Made by a program: the position numbers and the translations under genes
Assembly: GCA_040367435.1 (NCBI GenBank)
Contig: BAABWY010000002.1
Span: forward strand, 248,001 to 312,000
Length of the DNA: 64,000 bases
Reading direction: 5' to 3'
Source of the DNA: Hyphomicrobiales bacterium 4NK60-0047b
GTDB lineage: Bacteria; Pseudomonadota; Alphaproteobacteria; Rhizobiales; HXMU1428-3
The notes under the pieces: model-generated
Told to the model about the DNA's origin: nothing
Databases searched by the model: none
Seen by the model: the letters and a program-made list of their open reading frames with translations, nothing else
Shown: piece after piece, positions 33,799 through 43,894 of the stretch
How positions within the stretch are numbered: the first letter of the stretch is position 1
How the letters are laid out: each line of letters opens with the position of its first letter

Positions 33799-35268
33799 TT
33801 ATGAGGCCCCAACTTCGGTGGGCAAGATGTCATCAATATCTAATTTAAGCGCTAAGGCAACTCCTCTTCCATAAGCCGGATCAGCCTTATGACAATTTCG
33901 AATATGGCGTTTTTGTATGTCTATGTGTGCAGACCCAAGTGAACCAGCTGTATTATTAAATAACAAAGCCCTTTGGTCATCATTCATCAAACGAAATAAA
34001 TCACCTGGCTGCGAATAATAATCTTCATCAACTCTATGATTCCAGTGATCGGCAGCACCTTCAAGAGACAAAGGCGGCTCAGAAAATTCAGGTTGTTCCT
34101 GCCACTCACCCTTCATATTTGGTTCATAACCAATACGAGAGCCACCGTTCTCATCCACACGCATTGCACCATCACGATGATAGGAATGATAGGGACAACG
34201 TGGTGCATTTACAGGTATTTGACTATGGTTTACACCAAGACGATAACGCTGCGCATCACCATAAGAGAACAGGCGTCCCTGTAACATTTTATCAGGTGAA
34301 AACGATATGCCAGGAACAACGCTACCAGGATTAAAAGCAACCTGTTCGACATCCAGGAAATAATTTTCCGGATTTCGATTTAGCTCAAATTCTCCAACCT
34401 CAATTAATGGATAATCTGCCTTCGGCCAGATTTTAGTCAAATCAAATGGATTAATACCATACGAACCTGCTTCCTCCTCCGGCATAATTTGAACAAACAA
34501 TGTCCACTTAGGAAAATCACCTGCCTCTATCGCTTCATACAAATCTTTTTGATGACTTTCTCGGTCACCAGAAATAATCTGATTAGCCTCCTCGTCAGTA
34601 AGATTTTCAATACCTTGCTGAGTTTTAAAATGAAACTTTACCCAATAGCGTTGATTATCTGAGTTAATAAAACTAAAGGTATGACTACCAAACCCATGCA
34701 TATGACGGTAACTCTTTGGAATACCTCGGTCACTCATAACAATAGTGACCTGGTGTAAAGCTTCGGGTAAATTGGTCCAAAAATCCCAATTATTATCCGC
34801 ACTACGCATATTCGTTCGAGGGTCACGCTTAACAGCATGATTAAGATCAGGAAATTTCATTGGGTCCCTTAAAAAAAAGACTGGAGTATTATTTCCAACT
34901 ACGTCCCAATTACCTTCTTCAGTATAAAACTTAATGGCAAAGCCACGAATATCTCTTTCAGCATCTGCCGCTCCACGCTCTCCTGCAACAGTTGAAAAAC
35001 GTAAAAATAAGTCTGTCTTTTTGCCAATATCAGAAAAAATCTTAGCCTTAGTATAGCGCGTGATGTCATGTGTAACAGTAAACTTACCATGTGCTCCTGA
35101 GCCTTTTGCATGCATACGGCGCTCAGGAATTACTTCTCTATCAAAATGAGCCATCTTTTCTAAGAACCAAACATCTTGTAAAAGTGCAGGCCCATTTTGT
35201 CCTGCCGTCATGATATTTTGGTTATCAGAAACAGGGGCACCAAATGCCGTTGTTAATTTCTTAGTCAC
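33799..35268 (-). CDS. katA: Monofunctional haem catalase
   Basis: The protein has 489 residues, a small-subunit clade catalase that breaks hydrogen peroxide into water and oxygen. The distal His lies in [15 protein letters not shown], the distal Asn region in [20 protein letters not shown], and the proximal haem-ligand Tyr in [18 protein letters not shown]. No signal peptide is seen, so it is cytoplasmic. It is divergent from oxyR with a 111-bp gap, the classic arrangement for peroxide-induced katA. Confidence 0.96.
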   Translation of the reverse strand: MTKKLTTAFGAPVSDNQNIMTAGQNGPALLQDVWFLEKMAHFDREVIPERRMHAKGSGAHGKFTVTHDITRYTKAKIFSDIGKKTDLFLRFSTVAGERGAADAERDIRGFAIKFYTEEGNWDVVGNNTPVFFLRDPMKFPDLNHAVKRDPRTNMRSADNNWDFWTNLPEALHQVTIVMSDRGIPKSYRHMHGFGSHTFSFINSDNQRYWVKFHFKTQQGIENLTDEEANQIISGDRESHQKDLYEAIEAGDFPKWTLFVQIMPEEEAGSYGINPFDLTKIWPKADYPLIEVGEFELNRNPENYFLDVEQVAFNPGSVVPGISFSPDKMLQGRLFSYGDAQRYRLGVNHSQIPVNAPRCPYHSYHRDGAMRVDENGGSRIGYEPNMKGEWQEQPEFSEPPLSLEGAADHWNHRVDEDYYSQPGDLFRLMNDDQRALLFNNTAGSLGSAHIDIQKRHIRNCHKADPAYGRGVALALKLDIDDILPTEVGAS

Positions 35269-35379
35269 TGCTTAAATCTCCTTACACTCATCAATTGATA
35301 ATTATTTTAGATGATATGATGCTGAAAAAACATCATAAGGTCTAATTGCATTTTGTGGCGTTTATGATAAGAAAGATTT
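35269..35379. promoter_or_regulatory. Shared katA-oxyR promoter region
   Basis: The 111-bp divergent gap contains the palindrome ATCAATTGAT (35290-35299) and AT-rich dyads around GATAATTATTTTAGATGATATGATG. LysR-type regulators such as OxyR normally bind such a gap, repressing their own gene and activating the divergent one. The exact operator cannot be fixed by eye. Confidence 0.45.
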
Positions 35380-36270
35380 ATGCAAGCTATTTCGACAAAA
35401 CAACTGCGTTATTTCCATGCGCTCTCACGCCTGAAACATTTTGGCAAAGCCGCAGACCATTGCGCAGTTACTCAGCCAGCACTTAGCATGCAAATAAAAG
35501 ACCTGGAACACATACTCGGTCTCAGTTTGGTTGTACGCGGAAAATCAAAGATTACACTTACTCCAGATGGAGAAGAAATCGCTCTGCGAGCAGAAAAAAT
35601 CTTAGCAGATATTCAGGATATTGGAGACTATGCCAGAACCAGAGGCGGCGTATTAGCTGGCACTTTCAGGTTAGGAGTTATTCCAACCATCGCTCCCTAT
35701 ATATTGCCGAAAATACTCCCCGCTCTTGGTAAAGACTTTCCCGATCTAGACCTAAAATTAAAAGAAACAACAACACCTCATTTATCAGATGCTTTATTAC
35801 AGGGACAATTAGACGCCATATTGGTCGCTCTACCCATCCATCATGCTGAGCTAATGACAAAAGAGCTCTTTTCCGACCCCTTCTTTTTGGTCATTAATAG
35901 TGAAAGTTCAAACCAAACTACAGAACCAATGAAACTCCTAGAAGAAAACAATCTTCTTCTTTTGGAAGAGGGCCACTGTTTAAGAGATCAGGCTATTTCT
36001 CTTTGCGAAAATGTAAGTCAGAAAAGTCTCTCCCAATTCGGTGCAACTAGTCTAAAAACTCTAATTGAATTAGTCGCAAACAATCAAGGCATAACACTCG
36101 TACCCAAACTAGCTGCTAAGGTAGAAATTCCACAAGACAGTCCCCTGCGCCTCATTCCCTTTGCCCCACCAGAGCCCGTTCGCACTATAGGCCTTGTTTG
36201 GCGCAAATCATCTCCCCGCATAAAAGATTTCAGTGCCTTGGCAAATACTATCACAAATGCAATCAAATAA
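35380..36270 (+). CDS. oxyR: OxyR, LysR-type peroxide-sensing regulator
   Basis: The protein has 296 residues. The winged helix is at 1-60 (KQLRYFHALSRLKHFGKAAD, VTQPALSMQIKDLE). In the effector domain the redox pair is present in EEGHCLRDQAISLCENVS, which aligns with Cys199 and Cys208 of E. coli OxyR. Peroxide oxidation of this pair would activate transcription of katA next door. The start at 35380 gives the usual N-terminus. Confidence 0.94.
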   Translation: MQAISTKQLRYFHALSRLKHFGKAADHCAVTQPALSMQIKDLEHILGLSLVVRGKSKITLTPDGEEIALRAEKILADIQDIGDYARTRGGVLAGTFRLGVIPTIAPYILPKILPALGKDFPDLDLKLKETTTPHLSDALLQGQLDAILVALPIHHAELMTKELFSDPFFLVINSESSNQTTEPMKLLEENNLLLLEEGHCLRDQAISLCENVSQKSLSQFGATSLKTLIELVANNQGITLVPKLAAKVEIPQDSPLRLIPFAPPEPVRTIGLVWRKSSPRIKDFSALANTITNAIK

Positions 36271-36384
36271 AATACGCACTCAATAGCACTCTTTCCTTGC
36301 ATAAAAGCCTACCTTTGATTAGCTACTCTTAAGAATTAATTTTATAGAGCGAACCACCTGTATCTGCATACTAGTTTTACTAAT

Positions 36385-36576
36385 AGCGCGGTTGCAAGTG
36401 GACAACCTAAAGCGCTACTAATACACACTAAATCGCGGCGGTTGCTAGTGGGCAACGTCAAGCACTACTAATACACACTAAAACGCGAAGGTTGCTAGTG
36501 GGCAACCTCAAGCACTACTGATACACACTAAAACGCGACGGTTGCTAGTGGGCAACCTGAAGGAGCACTAAAAAGA
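36385..36576 (+). repeat. Four-fold tandem array of the short hairpin element, period 50 nt
   Basis: Copies begin at 36390, 36440, 36490 and 36540, exactly 50 nt apart. Each has GGTTGC(A/T)AGTGG(A/G)CAACC, a tail of the AAGCACTACT type, and an identical linker ATACACACTAAAACGCG. Substitutions are few. The last copy's tail ACTAAAAAGAGGA holds the murJ ribosome site. Nothing else is visible in the 313-bp oxyR-murJ gap. Confidence 0.88.
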
Positions 36577-36584
36577 GGAAGCCA

Positions 36585-38150
36585 ATGCGTCTCTATAAAG
36601 CCTTTGCAACTGTCGGCGGCATGACACTCATCAGCCGCGCTCTTGGATTCATTCGAGATATCCTCGTGGCCTTCGTATTGGGCACCGGCCCCATCGCAGA
36701 CGCCTTTTTTGTTGCCTTTCGTTTTCCAAACTTGTTCAGAAGACTTTTCGGTGAAGGTGCCTTTAACGCCGCTTTTATTCCCCTTTTTGCAAAAGAGCTA
36801 GAAGGCGATGGCAAACAAAGCGCAAAGAACTTTGCCAATCAAGTCGCAAGTGTTTTAATCACAGCGCTACTCATCACAACAGCGCTCGCCGAGCTAACAA
36901 TGCCATGGCTGATATATTTCATCGCACCAGGCTTCAGTGATAACCCGGAAAAACTCGATCTCGCGATTTTCCTCACACGGATTACATTCCCTTATCTAGC
37001 ATGTATGTCACTGGTTGCCCTTCTCTCAGGTATGCTCAACGCATTAGATAAATTCGCAGCCGCAGCCGCAGTCCCTATTTTACTAAATGTCATTCTCATC
37101 GCCGCTATGAGCATCGCCGCTTTTCTTGAATTAAACGAAACAGCTACCGCAGGCATCATCTTAAGTTGGGGTGTCGCAATTGCTGGCTTCGCTCAGTTGT
37201 TTTTGCTTCTTTTTTGCGTCACAAGACAAGATTTCGCACTAAAGCTAAAACGCCCACGCCTCACCCCTCAGGTGAAAAAATTTCTATGGCTCAGCATCCC
37301 AGGAATTCTTGCTGGCGGCATCACTCAAATTAATATCATGATCGGCACCATCATCGCGTCCATGCAAGAAAGCGCTGTGTCTTTCCTTTATTACGCTGAT
37401 CGGCTCTATCAATTACCCCTAGGTATTGTCGGCATTGCCATTGGTGTTGTCCTCTTGCCGGAACTATCAAGAAAATTACGCGCCAATGAAATGGAAGCGG
37501 TGCATGACGCTCAAAACAGGTCTCTAGAATTTTCAGCTCTTCTAACAATGCCAGCCGCTGTTGCCCTATTCACAATTCCAGAGCCAATTATAAAAGTCTT
37601 GTTTGAGCGCGGCGCATTTGATGCAACCGCAACCACAGCAACCTCAGCAGCGCTCGCCGCTTTTGCAATTGGCCTACCAAGCTTTGTGCTTATCAAAGTG
37701 TTCTCCCCCGGTTTTTTCGCCAGAGAAGACACCAAAACACCCATGATCTTCGCAGGCATTTCAATGATCATCAATGTGAGCTTGAGCCTTCTCTTATTCA
37801 CTCAGTACAAACATGTCGGCATCGCTATCGCAACCTCAGTGGCCGGATGGGCGAATGCTATCCTCCTTGGAGCTCTTCTATATAAAAGAGGGCACTTCAT
37901 TATAGACAGAGCCCTGGTCTCAAAACTACCGCGCATCATTTTATCAAGCCTCATAATGGGGCTAGTGCTATATTATGCAGCTCAATATGCAAGTCCATAT
38001 CTCAGTTTGGAGTATGGCATTTGGATCAGATTCCTCACTCTTTTTGCTTTAGTCTCTTGCGGAGTTCTGGCCTATGGTTTATCAGCAGAAATAACAGGCG
38101 CGACAAGCTTCAAATCTTTAAAACAAAGTTTGCGGCCAAATCGCCAATAA
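36585..38150 (+). CDS. murJ: Lipid II flippase MurJ (MviN)
   Basis: The protein has 521 residues with about 14 hydrophobic segments. It flips lipid II across the inner membrane for peptidoglycan synthesis. Family landmarks are GGMTLISRALGFIRDILVAF, FRFPNLFRRLFGEGAFNAAF, YADRLYQLPLGIVGIAIGVV and KVFSPGFFAREDTKTPM. GAGGAAG precedes the ATG and lies at the end of the short-element array. trpS follows after 37 bp, the usual alphaproteobacterial pairing. Confidence 0.95.
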   Translation: MRLYKAFATVGGMTLISRALGFIRDILVAFVLGTGPIADAFFVAFRFPNLFRRLFGEGAFNAAFIPLFAKELEGDGKQSAKNFANQVASVLITALLITTALAELTMPWLIYFIAPGFSDNPEKLDLAIFLTRITFPYLACMSLVALLSGMLNALDKFAAAAAVPILLNVILIAAMSIAAFLELNETATAGIILSWGVAIAGFAQLFLLLFCVTRQDFALKLKRPRLTPQVKKFLWLSIPGILAGGITQINIMIGTIIASMQESAVSFLYYADRLYQLPLGIVGIAIGVVLLPELSRKLRANEMEAVHDAQNRSLEFSALLTMPAAVALFTIPEPIIKVLFERGAFDATATTATSAALAAFAIGLPSFVLIKVFSPGFFAREDTKTPMIFAGISMIINVSLSLLLFTQYKHVGIAIATSVAGWANAILLGALLYKRGHFIIDRALVSKLPRIILSSLIMGLVLYYAAQYASPYLSLEYGIWIRFLTLFALVSCGVLAYGLSAEITGATSFKSLKQSLRPNRQ

Positions 38151-38187
38151 ATGACCAAAACCAATTCTCTTAACGGGGCTCAAATAA

Positions 38188-39222
38188 ATGACACATCAAG
38201 AGCGTGTATTCTCAGGCGTACAGCCAACAGGCAACCTTCACTTAGGTAATTACCTTGGCGCCATTACAAAATTTGTTGCCCTGCAAGAAAGCCATGAATG
38301 TCTTTATTGCGTTGTTGATCTCCATGCCATCACCGTATGGCAAGATCCAAAGGAATTGGCTGGCAACATCAGAGAAGTCACAGCCGCCTTCATCGCCTCT
38401 GGCATCGACCCCAAAAAACAAATCATCTTTAACCAGTCTCAAGTTTCTGGCCACGCTGAACTAGCCTGGGTCTTAAACTGCGTCGCCCGCATGGGCTGGT
38501 TAAACCGCATGACACAGTTCAAAGAAAAAGCCGGCAAACATAAAGAAAACGCGTCTGTTGGTTTGTTCACGTATCCCAACCTGATGGCAGCCGATATCTT
38601 GCTTTATCACGCAACTCATGTGCCGGTTGGTGAAGATCAAAAACAACACCTCGAGCTTGCCCGTGACATTGCACAAAAATTCAATGTTGATTTTGCAGAT
38701 ACAATTATAGAAGCAAGCTTCGAAGACGGCACCTTCTTCCCACAGCCGGAGCCGCTTATTCAAGGCCCCGCCACCAGAGTGATGTCTCTTCGTGATGGCT
38801 CTAAAAAAATGAGCAAATCAGACCCGTCTGAGATGTCACGCATCACCATGACAGATAACGCAGACACCATCGCCAAAAAAATTCGCAAAGCCAAAACGGA
38901 TCCAGACGCTCTGCCATCAGAAACAGACGGCCTAAAAGATCGCCCAGAAGCAAACAATCTCGTTGGCATCTATGCAGCCCTAAAAGGCGTGAGCAAAGAA
39001 GACGTTCTAAAAGACCACGGCGGCGCTCAGTTCTCAACCTTCAAACCAGCCCTAGCAGAACTCGCCGTTGAAAAAGTAAGCCCCATCGCAAATGAAATGC
39101 AAAAACTACTAAATGAACCAGCAGAGCTAGACGCGATCTTAAAAGACGGCGCTAATCGAGCCCACACCATCGCCGACCCAATCATGAAAAAGACAAAAGA
39201 AATCGTTGGGTTTATTGGGTAA
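38188..39222 (+). CDS. trpS: Tryptophan--tRNA ligase
   Basis: The protein has 344 residues, normal for bacterial TrpRS. The class I motifs are present as [15 protein letters not shown] (HIGH equivalent) and [13 protein letters not shown] (KMSKS), plus [16 protein letters not shown]. It charges tRNA-Trp in the cytoplasm. It follows murJ closely and is likely cotranscribed. Confidence 0.97.
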   Translation: MTHQERVFSGVQPTGNLHLGNYLGAITKFVALQESHECLYCVVDLHAITVWQDPKELAGNIREVTAAFIASGIDPKKQIIFNQSQVSGHAELAWVLNCVARMGWLNRMTQFKEKAGKHKENASVGLFTYPNLMAADILLYHATHVPVGEDQKQHLELARDIAQKFNVDFADTIIEASFEDGTFFPQPEPLIQGPATRVMSLRDGSKKMSKSDPSEMSRITMTDNADTIAKKIRKAKTDPDALPSETDGLKDRPEANNLVGIYAALKGVSKEDVLKDHGGAQFSTFKPALAELAVEKVSPIANEMQKLLNEPAELDAILKDGANRAHTIADPIMKKTKEIVGFIG

Positions 39223-39372
39223 AACGAGAACTGACTGTTCCTGCATCTTTAAAGGAAGTGAACATTTTTGTTTTAATCTTCCCTGAGGTGCCAACAGTTG
39301 TCGTTATCTGTGCTGTAGACGTAAGAATTAGAATTTCATCCCGCAATGCAAACGAAAAAAGGGGCAACGGCT

Positions 39373-39723
39373 ATGTCGAAAACAGATTTATCTACTATGA
39401 TTTTCTCAAAAGTCTATCCTTTATACGTTCAGAAAGCGGAAAAGAAAAATCGCACAAAAGAGGAAGTTGATGAAATCATTCGTTGGCTCACTGGTTATGA
39501 TCAGGAAGGTCTGGAGAAACAGATCGAACAGGAAAGCAATTTTAAGGGCTTCTTCGCTGATGCGCCACAAATTCATCCGAACAGTTCGCTCATCAAAGGC
39601 GTCGTTTGCGGTATTCGGGTAGAAGAGATCGAAGATCCTTTGATCAAACATGTTCGTTATATGGACAAGTTAATCGACGAGCTAGCCAAAGGCAAATCAA
39701 TGGACAAAATACTCAGAGCGTGA
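39373..39723 (+). CDS. DUF2200 domain protein
   Basis: The protein has 116 residues and matches DUF2200 along its length: [60 protein letters not shown], and a [17 protein letters not shown] ending. The function of this family is unknown. I start it at the ATG at 39373, after AAGGGGC; an ATG nine codons upstream has no ribosome site. It is a single gene. Confidence 0.88.
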   Translation: MSKTDLSTMIFSKVYPLYVQKAEKKNRTKEEVDEIIRWLTGYDQEGLEKQIEQESNFKGFFADAPQIHPNSSLIKGVVCGIRVEEIEDPLIKHVRYMDKLIDELAKGKSMDKILRA

Positions 39724-39970
39724 CGACTTTTCCCTTCCGCAAGTTAGACACGCCCTCTATTTCTCGGTGTCAATCATACCCTGCGAATTAATTTCTACTA
39801 CCGCGTCCATTACACTCATTCGAGCACCAGCTGCCGCACTTAGTTCTGCGAGCATTTACCGTTTGAACAGACTGTTCCGAAGATCGCTTTTGGGTCAATA
39901 GCATACCATTTCACTACACCTCACTACATCCGCAAACCATTCAAAACAAGACCGAAACTAGTCAAACAAA

Positions 39971-40012
39971 AAAGCCCCCTGAAACAATTACGGAACAGAG
40001 GGCTTTTTATTC
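39971..40012. terminator. Bidirectional intrinsic terminator
   Basis: Stem AAAGCCCCCTG/CAGAGGGCTTT (one mismatch) has TTTTTAT after it on the plus strand and TTTTTTGTTTG on the minus strand. It separates the convergent DUF2200 and iron-binding-protein genes. The rest of the 325-bp gap (39724-40048) holds only a 12-bp palindrome, GGGACTAGTCCC, at 40038-40049. Confidence 0.85.
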
Positions 40013-40048
40013 ATATTTCAAAGAAACAATTTACACAGGGACTAGTCC

Positions 40049-41155
40049 CTAGCTGCTTGGTCCGTTATTGAGGTCTGTTTCATCAACAAGCAATGAAGCT
40101 GCTTTACGCAAATCTGCGATTTTGTCTAATGCAAGATCATCAGCTTTAAACTCACCCCAGCTTTTCACAAGGTCAGACCAGGCCACACCTTCTTTAACCG
40201 GATATTCAAAGTTCACTTTTGAATAAATCTGCTGAGCTTTTTCAGATGATAAAAATTCCATCAATTTAACGGCTGACGCTTTATTCGGTGCATGTTTGGC
40301 CAAAACCATACCAGAGAGGTTCACATGAGCGCCCCGTGTCTTGGTGTTTGGGAAAAGTAATTTAACTGAAGCCGCCCATTTTTTCTGCTCAGGCTTTTTC
40401 TCATTATTTTGCATTTTACCCATATAGTAAGTGTTACCAATCGCCAAATCACATTGACCAGCATAAACAGCTTTCACTTGAGCCCGATCATTGCCAGAAG
40501 GTTTACGAGCTAAATTCGCTTTGAGGCCCTTAAGCCATGTCTTGGTTTTCTCAGCACCATTATGAGCAATCATGGACGCAATCATCGCAACATTGTAAAC
40601 ATGTTGACCAGAGCGCATACAAATTTTACCGCGCCATTTAGGGTCAGCCAATTCTTCGTAAGTAATCGCATCTTGGCCAACACGATCCTTAGAAGCATAA
40701 ACAACCCGAGAGCGAACAGTTAGACCAAACCAGTCACCTTTCGCACTTCTATATTTGGCTGGAACATTGTCTTCAATGACTGAAGATTTAACCGGTTGAG
40801 AAATTCCTTTTTCAACGGCCGCAGATAAACGACCAATATCAACGGTTAGCAATACATCAGCTGGGCTTAATTTACCTTCAGCTGCGATACGTTCAATCAA
40901 ACCTTTTTTCGCAAAAATAACTTTAGTTTGGATCCCGGTCTGTTTGGTGAATTCTTCCAAAAGCGGCTTAACCAAATAAGGTTGGCGATAGGAATAGATA
41001 TTCACCACGCCCTTATCAGCTGCATGAGCTTCAGAGGCTAAGTAAGCTGAATTTGAGAAAGAGGAGAGAGAAACAACGCCAAAAGTGGCTACAGCAAAAG
41101 AGTACGAACAAGCTTTAAGCTTACGCTTGAGAAGCGCAGCAGGAAATAAAAACAT
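40049..41155 (-). CDS. Periplasmic Fe(III)-binding protein of an ABC transporter (FutA/FbpA type)
   Basis: The protein has about 368 residues with a long signal peptide ending near LASEAHA (about residue 45). The mature part begins GVVNIYSYRQPYLVKPLLEE, typical of FutA/IdiA iron-binding proteins; other landmarks are FGLTVRSRVVYASKD, CMRSGQHVYNVAMIASMIAH and AIGNTYYMGKMQNNE, the last with the Tyr pair that commonly coordinates iron. GGAGG five bases before 41155 fixes the start. No permease or ATPase gene lies nearby, so the partner subunits must be elsewhere. Confidence 0.9.
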   Translation of the reverse strand: MFLFPAALLKRKLKACSYSFAVATFGVVSLSSFSNSAYLASEAHAADKGVVNIYSYRQPYLVKPLLEEFTKQTGIQTKVIFAKKGLIERIAAEGKLSPADVLLTVDIGRLSAAVEKGISQPVKSSVIEDNVPAKYRSAKGDWFGLTVRSRVVYASKDRVGQDAITYEELADPKWRGKICMRSGQHVYNVAMIASMIAHNGAEKTKTWLKGLKANLARKPSGNDRAQVKAVYAGQCDLAIGNTYYMGKMQNNEKKPEQKKWAASVKLLFPNTKTRGAHVNLSGMVLAKHAPNKASAVKLMEFLSSEKAQQIYSKVNFEYPVKEGVAWSDLVKSWGEFKADDLALDKIADLRKAASLLVDETDLNNGPSS

Positions 41156-41392
41156 ATTTTCCTCCAATGAATGAGGGTCAAGGCCCCAAAATTGAATTAA
41201 TCTTCAAGAAATTTAGAAAAATAATTAAATCCCTAAATTCCCAATTAAGCCTCAAGCTAGACTGAAGCAGTTAAGTCTGTCAATAAGATAAAGTGTACAA
41301 TTAAGTAGCAGGCAAAAATATAATTAGGCCTGTGCAACGTCTTACAAAGTAAAAACTGAAACTACAGAACTATATCAACTATTGTTTTTATC

Positions 41393-42154
41393 TCAAATTA
41401 GCTCCGGTAAAACAGACGCCAAAACAAAGAGCATCAGCATCTCAGATACTTGCTGCCCAGCACCATAAATATCACCAGTTAATCCTCCATACCGACGCAA
41501 CGCAATCAGACTAACAATCAACACACCCGCACCACTAATTAAAAACACCAGGAAAACGACATACCAAGGAAGCAAAGAAAAAAACACGATTGCACAAAAA
41601 GCCAAAGCAAATAAAACTGAAATCCAAGATGCAGCCCCACTAGAAACAGCCAACCCATCTGACCGAGCCCGCGGTAAAAGTAATAAAGCTCCCATAAACC
41701 CACGAGAACCAATATGAGCAAGTAACAAACTAAGCCCAACCAAATGAACTGAACCCAGTTCAAATAAGGCCACTCCTCGCCAAGCAAAACTCACCAAAAG
41801 TGCAAGAGCCCCAAAACTCCCCACCTGGCTATCCCTCATCACCTCAAGGGCACGCGCTCTATCATAAACCCCAAGTCCATCGAAGAAGTCAGCAAACCCA
41901 TCTTCATGTAAAGCACCAGTTAAACAAATCCCTAAAACAAGAACAGAAACACATTGCAAATAAAACGGAACATTTAAACCGCCTAAGGCAAGAAGAAATC
42001 CCCAAAGAAGCCCGCCAATAAAAGCGCCCACAAGAGGAAAACACCAAGCCGCAGCTGCGAGAGATAATTTCTCTGAAGAAGAGGATACAAAGGAAGGCAA
42101 AGGCAAACGTGTTAAAAATTGAAAGCACAAAATAATTTGCTTTAAAAACAACAA
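41393..42154 (-). CDS. cobS: Adenosylcobinamide-GDP ribazoletransferase (cobalamin synthase)
   Basis: The protein has 253 residues with several membrane segments. It joins alpha-ribazole to adenosylcobinamide-GDP, the last step of the nucleotide loop. The signature GALHEDGFADFFDGLGVYDR is followed by RALEVMRDSQVGSFGALALL. The start is a TTG with AGGGA upstream; no ATG is available in frame. It follows cobT by 35 bp and forms a two-gene unit with it. It is also called cobV in Pseudomonas nomenclature. Confidence 0.93.
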   Translation of the reverse strand: MLFLKQIILCFQFLTRLPLPSFVSSSSEKLSLAAAAWCFPLVGAFIGGLLWGFLLALGGLNVPFYLQCVSVLVLGICLTGALHEDGFADFFDGLGVYDRARALEVMRDSQVGSFGALALLVSFAWRGVALFELGSVHLVGLSLLLAHIGSRGFMGALLLLPRARSDGLAVSSGAASWISVLFALAFCAIVFFSLLPWYVVFLVFLISGAGVLIVSLIALRRYGGLTGDIYGAGQQVSEMLMLFVLASVLPELI

Positions 42155-42189
42155 GTCATAAATCCCTTACTAATCATATAGATATCTAA

Positions 42190-43227
42190 TCAATCACGAT
42201 TAGAAATTGCAGCTTCATCAAACGTCGCCATGCGGGCATGAGTAGCAACCGCACCTTTAACAAGCTCCACAGCAAGCGCTGCTCCTGTCCCTTCACCCAA
42301 ACGCATATTTAAATTTAGCAAAGGTTCCAGCCACAAACAATCAAGCAATCTTTGATGCGCTGGTTCTGCTGAACAATGAGCAGCCAAACAATGATCAAGC
42401 GCGTTAACTTCTAGCAAACTCAAAGGAGCAACAGCTGCTGTAACCACAAACCCATCAAGTAAAACAGGAATTCGTTTTAACCGCGCAACAGCAACAGCAC
42501 CCAGAAGGGCAGCTTGCTCCCTTCCACCAACCAAACGAATAATATCAATTGGTGAAGAAGAACCTGCTTTAGTTTTCTTATCCCTTTTTAGCTTATGAAA
42601 CGCTAATGCTCGGTCAATAACAGTACTTTTAAGATCAACCCCTTCAGAACTAAGCCCCGTGCCAGGCCCAGCCCAATCAGCACCACACCCACCACAAGTG
42701 GCTGCCGCTAATGTAGACGCAATGGTCGTATTCCCAATTCCCATTTCTCCAAAATAAACCAGGTCCGCATCACAATTCTCAACACAAGACGCCCCAATAT
42801 TAAGAGCTTCAAGCGTCTCTTCCTCTGTCATAGCAGCAGCAAGAGTAATATTCTTCGTAGGTTGATCAAGATGTAGAGGAATAACAGAAAGTTCATGGCC
42901 AAATACGGTTGTTAATGCATTGATGGCAGCACCACCATTGTTAAAGTTTTGCACCATCTGCTCGGTAACGGTAGCAGGGAAAGGAGAAATTCCTTCTTCA
43001 ACAACCCCATGGTTCCCAGCAAATACAAAAGCTGAGACTTGGTCTAATTTCGGACATTCTCGGCCTTGCCATCCAGCTAACCATATAGCAATATCTTCCA
43101 AGCGCCCAAGCGATCCATTTGGCTTTGTTAATTGGTTTTGCCGCGCCTGAGCTGCCTCTTGAAACTCAACTTCAGCAGCTGGCAAAGAATTTAAACTGGA
43201 AAGAAAGCTATCGATGGTCTCAAACAT
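42190..43227 (-). CDS. cobT: Nicotinate-nucleotide--dimethylbenzimidazole phosphoribosyltransferase
   Basis: The protein has about 345 residues. It makes alpha-ribazole phosphate, which CobS then attaches. Landmarks are FAGNHGVVEEGISPFPATVT, FNNGGAAINAL, FGEMGIGNTTIASTLAAA and a C-terminal MRLGEGTGAALAVELV with the catalytic Glu region. I chose ATG at 43227; a TTG six codons upstream is possible. It is divergent from the kinase gene cobU, sharing a 120-bp promoter region. It is called cobU in Pseudomonas nomenclature. Confidence 0.94.
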   Translation of the reverse strand: MFETIDSFLSSLNSLPAAEVEFQEAAQARQNQLTKPNGSLGRLEDIAIWLAGWQGRECPKLDQVSAFVFAGNHGVVEEGISPFPATVTEQMVQNFNNGGAAINALTTVFGHELSVIPLHLDQPTKNITLAAAMTEEETLEALNIGASCVENCDADLVYFGEMGIGNTTIASTLAAATCGGCGADWAGPGTGLSSEGVDLKSTVIDRALAFHKLKRDKKTKAGSSSPIDIIRLVGGREQAALLGAVAVARLKRIPVLLDGFVVTAAVAPLSLLEVNALDHCLAAHCSAEPAHQRLLDCLWLEPLLNLNMRLGEGTGAALAVELVKGAVATHARMATFDEAAISNRD

Positions 43228-43349
43228 AAAATAATTCGTATCCAATAAGGGTTGCCTACATGATTATCTAAAAAATCACAGAAAAACAAACATTTAATGA
43301 CAAAATATCAAATCATTATAGAATGATCAAAACGAAATTCGTGAGCCCT

Positions 43350-43856
43350 ATGAATAAAATTTCACTGATTTTTGGCGGAGCAAAAAGCGGCAAAAGTAAT
43401 TATGCCGAAAATCTAGCCATCCCTTATTCAAACAAAATCTATATCGCTACAGCTGAAGCCAGAGATGAGGAGATGCAAAAACGCATCAAAAACCATCAAA
43501 ATCAGCGGGACAACAATTGGCATACAATTGAAGAACCAATAGACCTCGTTCCTCACCTAACCAAGCCATATACAGAAAACACTGTCATCCTTATCGATTG
43601 TATGACAATTTGGCTCTCGAACCTTATGGAAAAAAGTCTAAATATTACCGATAAGACAGATAGATTATTAAATAACCTGTCAAACTGTTCAGCTGATGTG
43701 ATACTTGTTTCAAATGAGCTTGGCCTCTCAATCGTCCCAGAAAATGCATTAGCAAGAGCCTTTCGAGATGAACAAGGTTTATTAAACCAAAAGCTTGCCA
43801 AAAGGGCCACAAATGTAGTTTTTATAGCCGCAGGACTACCGCTAATTTTAAAATAA
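43350..43856 (+). CDS. cobU: Adenosylcobinamide kinase/guanylyltransferase
   Basis: The protein has about 168 residues. It phosphorylates adenosylcobinamide and transfers GMP to it. The P-loop is FGGAKSGKSNYAE; other motifs are RIKNHQNQRDNNWHTIEEP, ILIDCMTIWLSNL and NELGLSIVPENALARAFRDE. An upstream in-frame ATG at 43323 would add nine residues; family members start right before the P-loop, so I prefer 43350. cobW follows 38 bp later in the same direction. Confidence 0.93.
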   Translation: MNKISLIFGGAKSGKSNYAENLAIPYSNKIYIATAEARDEEMQKRIKNHQNQRDNNWHTIEEPIDLVPHLTKPYTENTVILIDCMTIWLSNLMEKSLNITDKTDRLLNNLSNCSADVILVSNELGLSIVPENALARAFRDEQGLLNQKLAKRATNVVFIAAGLPLILK

Positions 43857-43894
43857 ACATCATTTCTGATGAATTCATGAGAAGAGATCTCTAA

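Noticed and set aside
36385-36576. Regular repeats resembling a CRISPR array
   Set aside because: The segments between the hairpins are nearly identical to each other instead of unique, there are only four units, and no cas gene is near. It is a tandem array of the short hairpin element.
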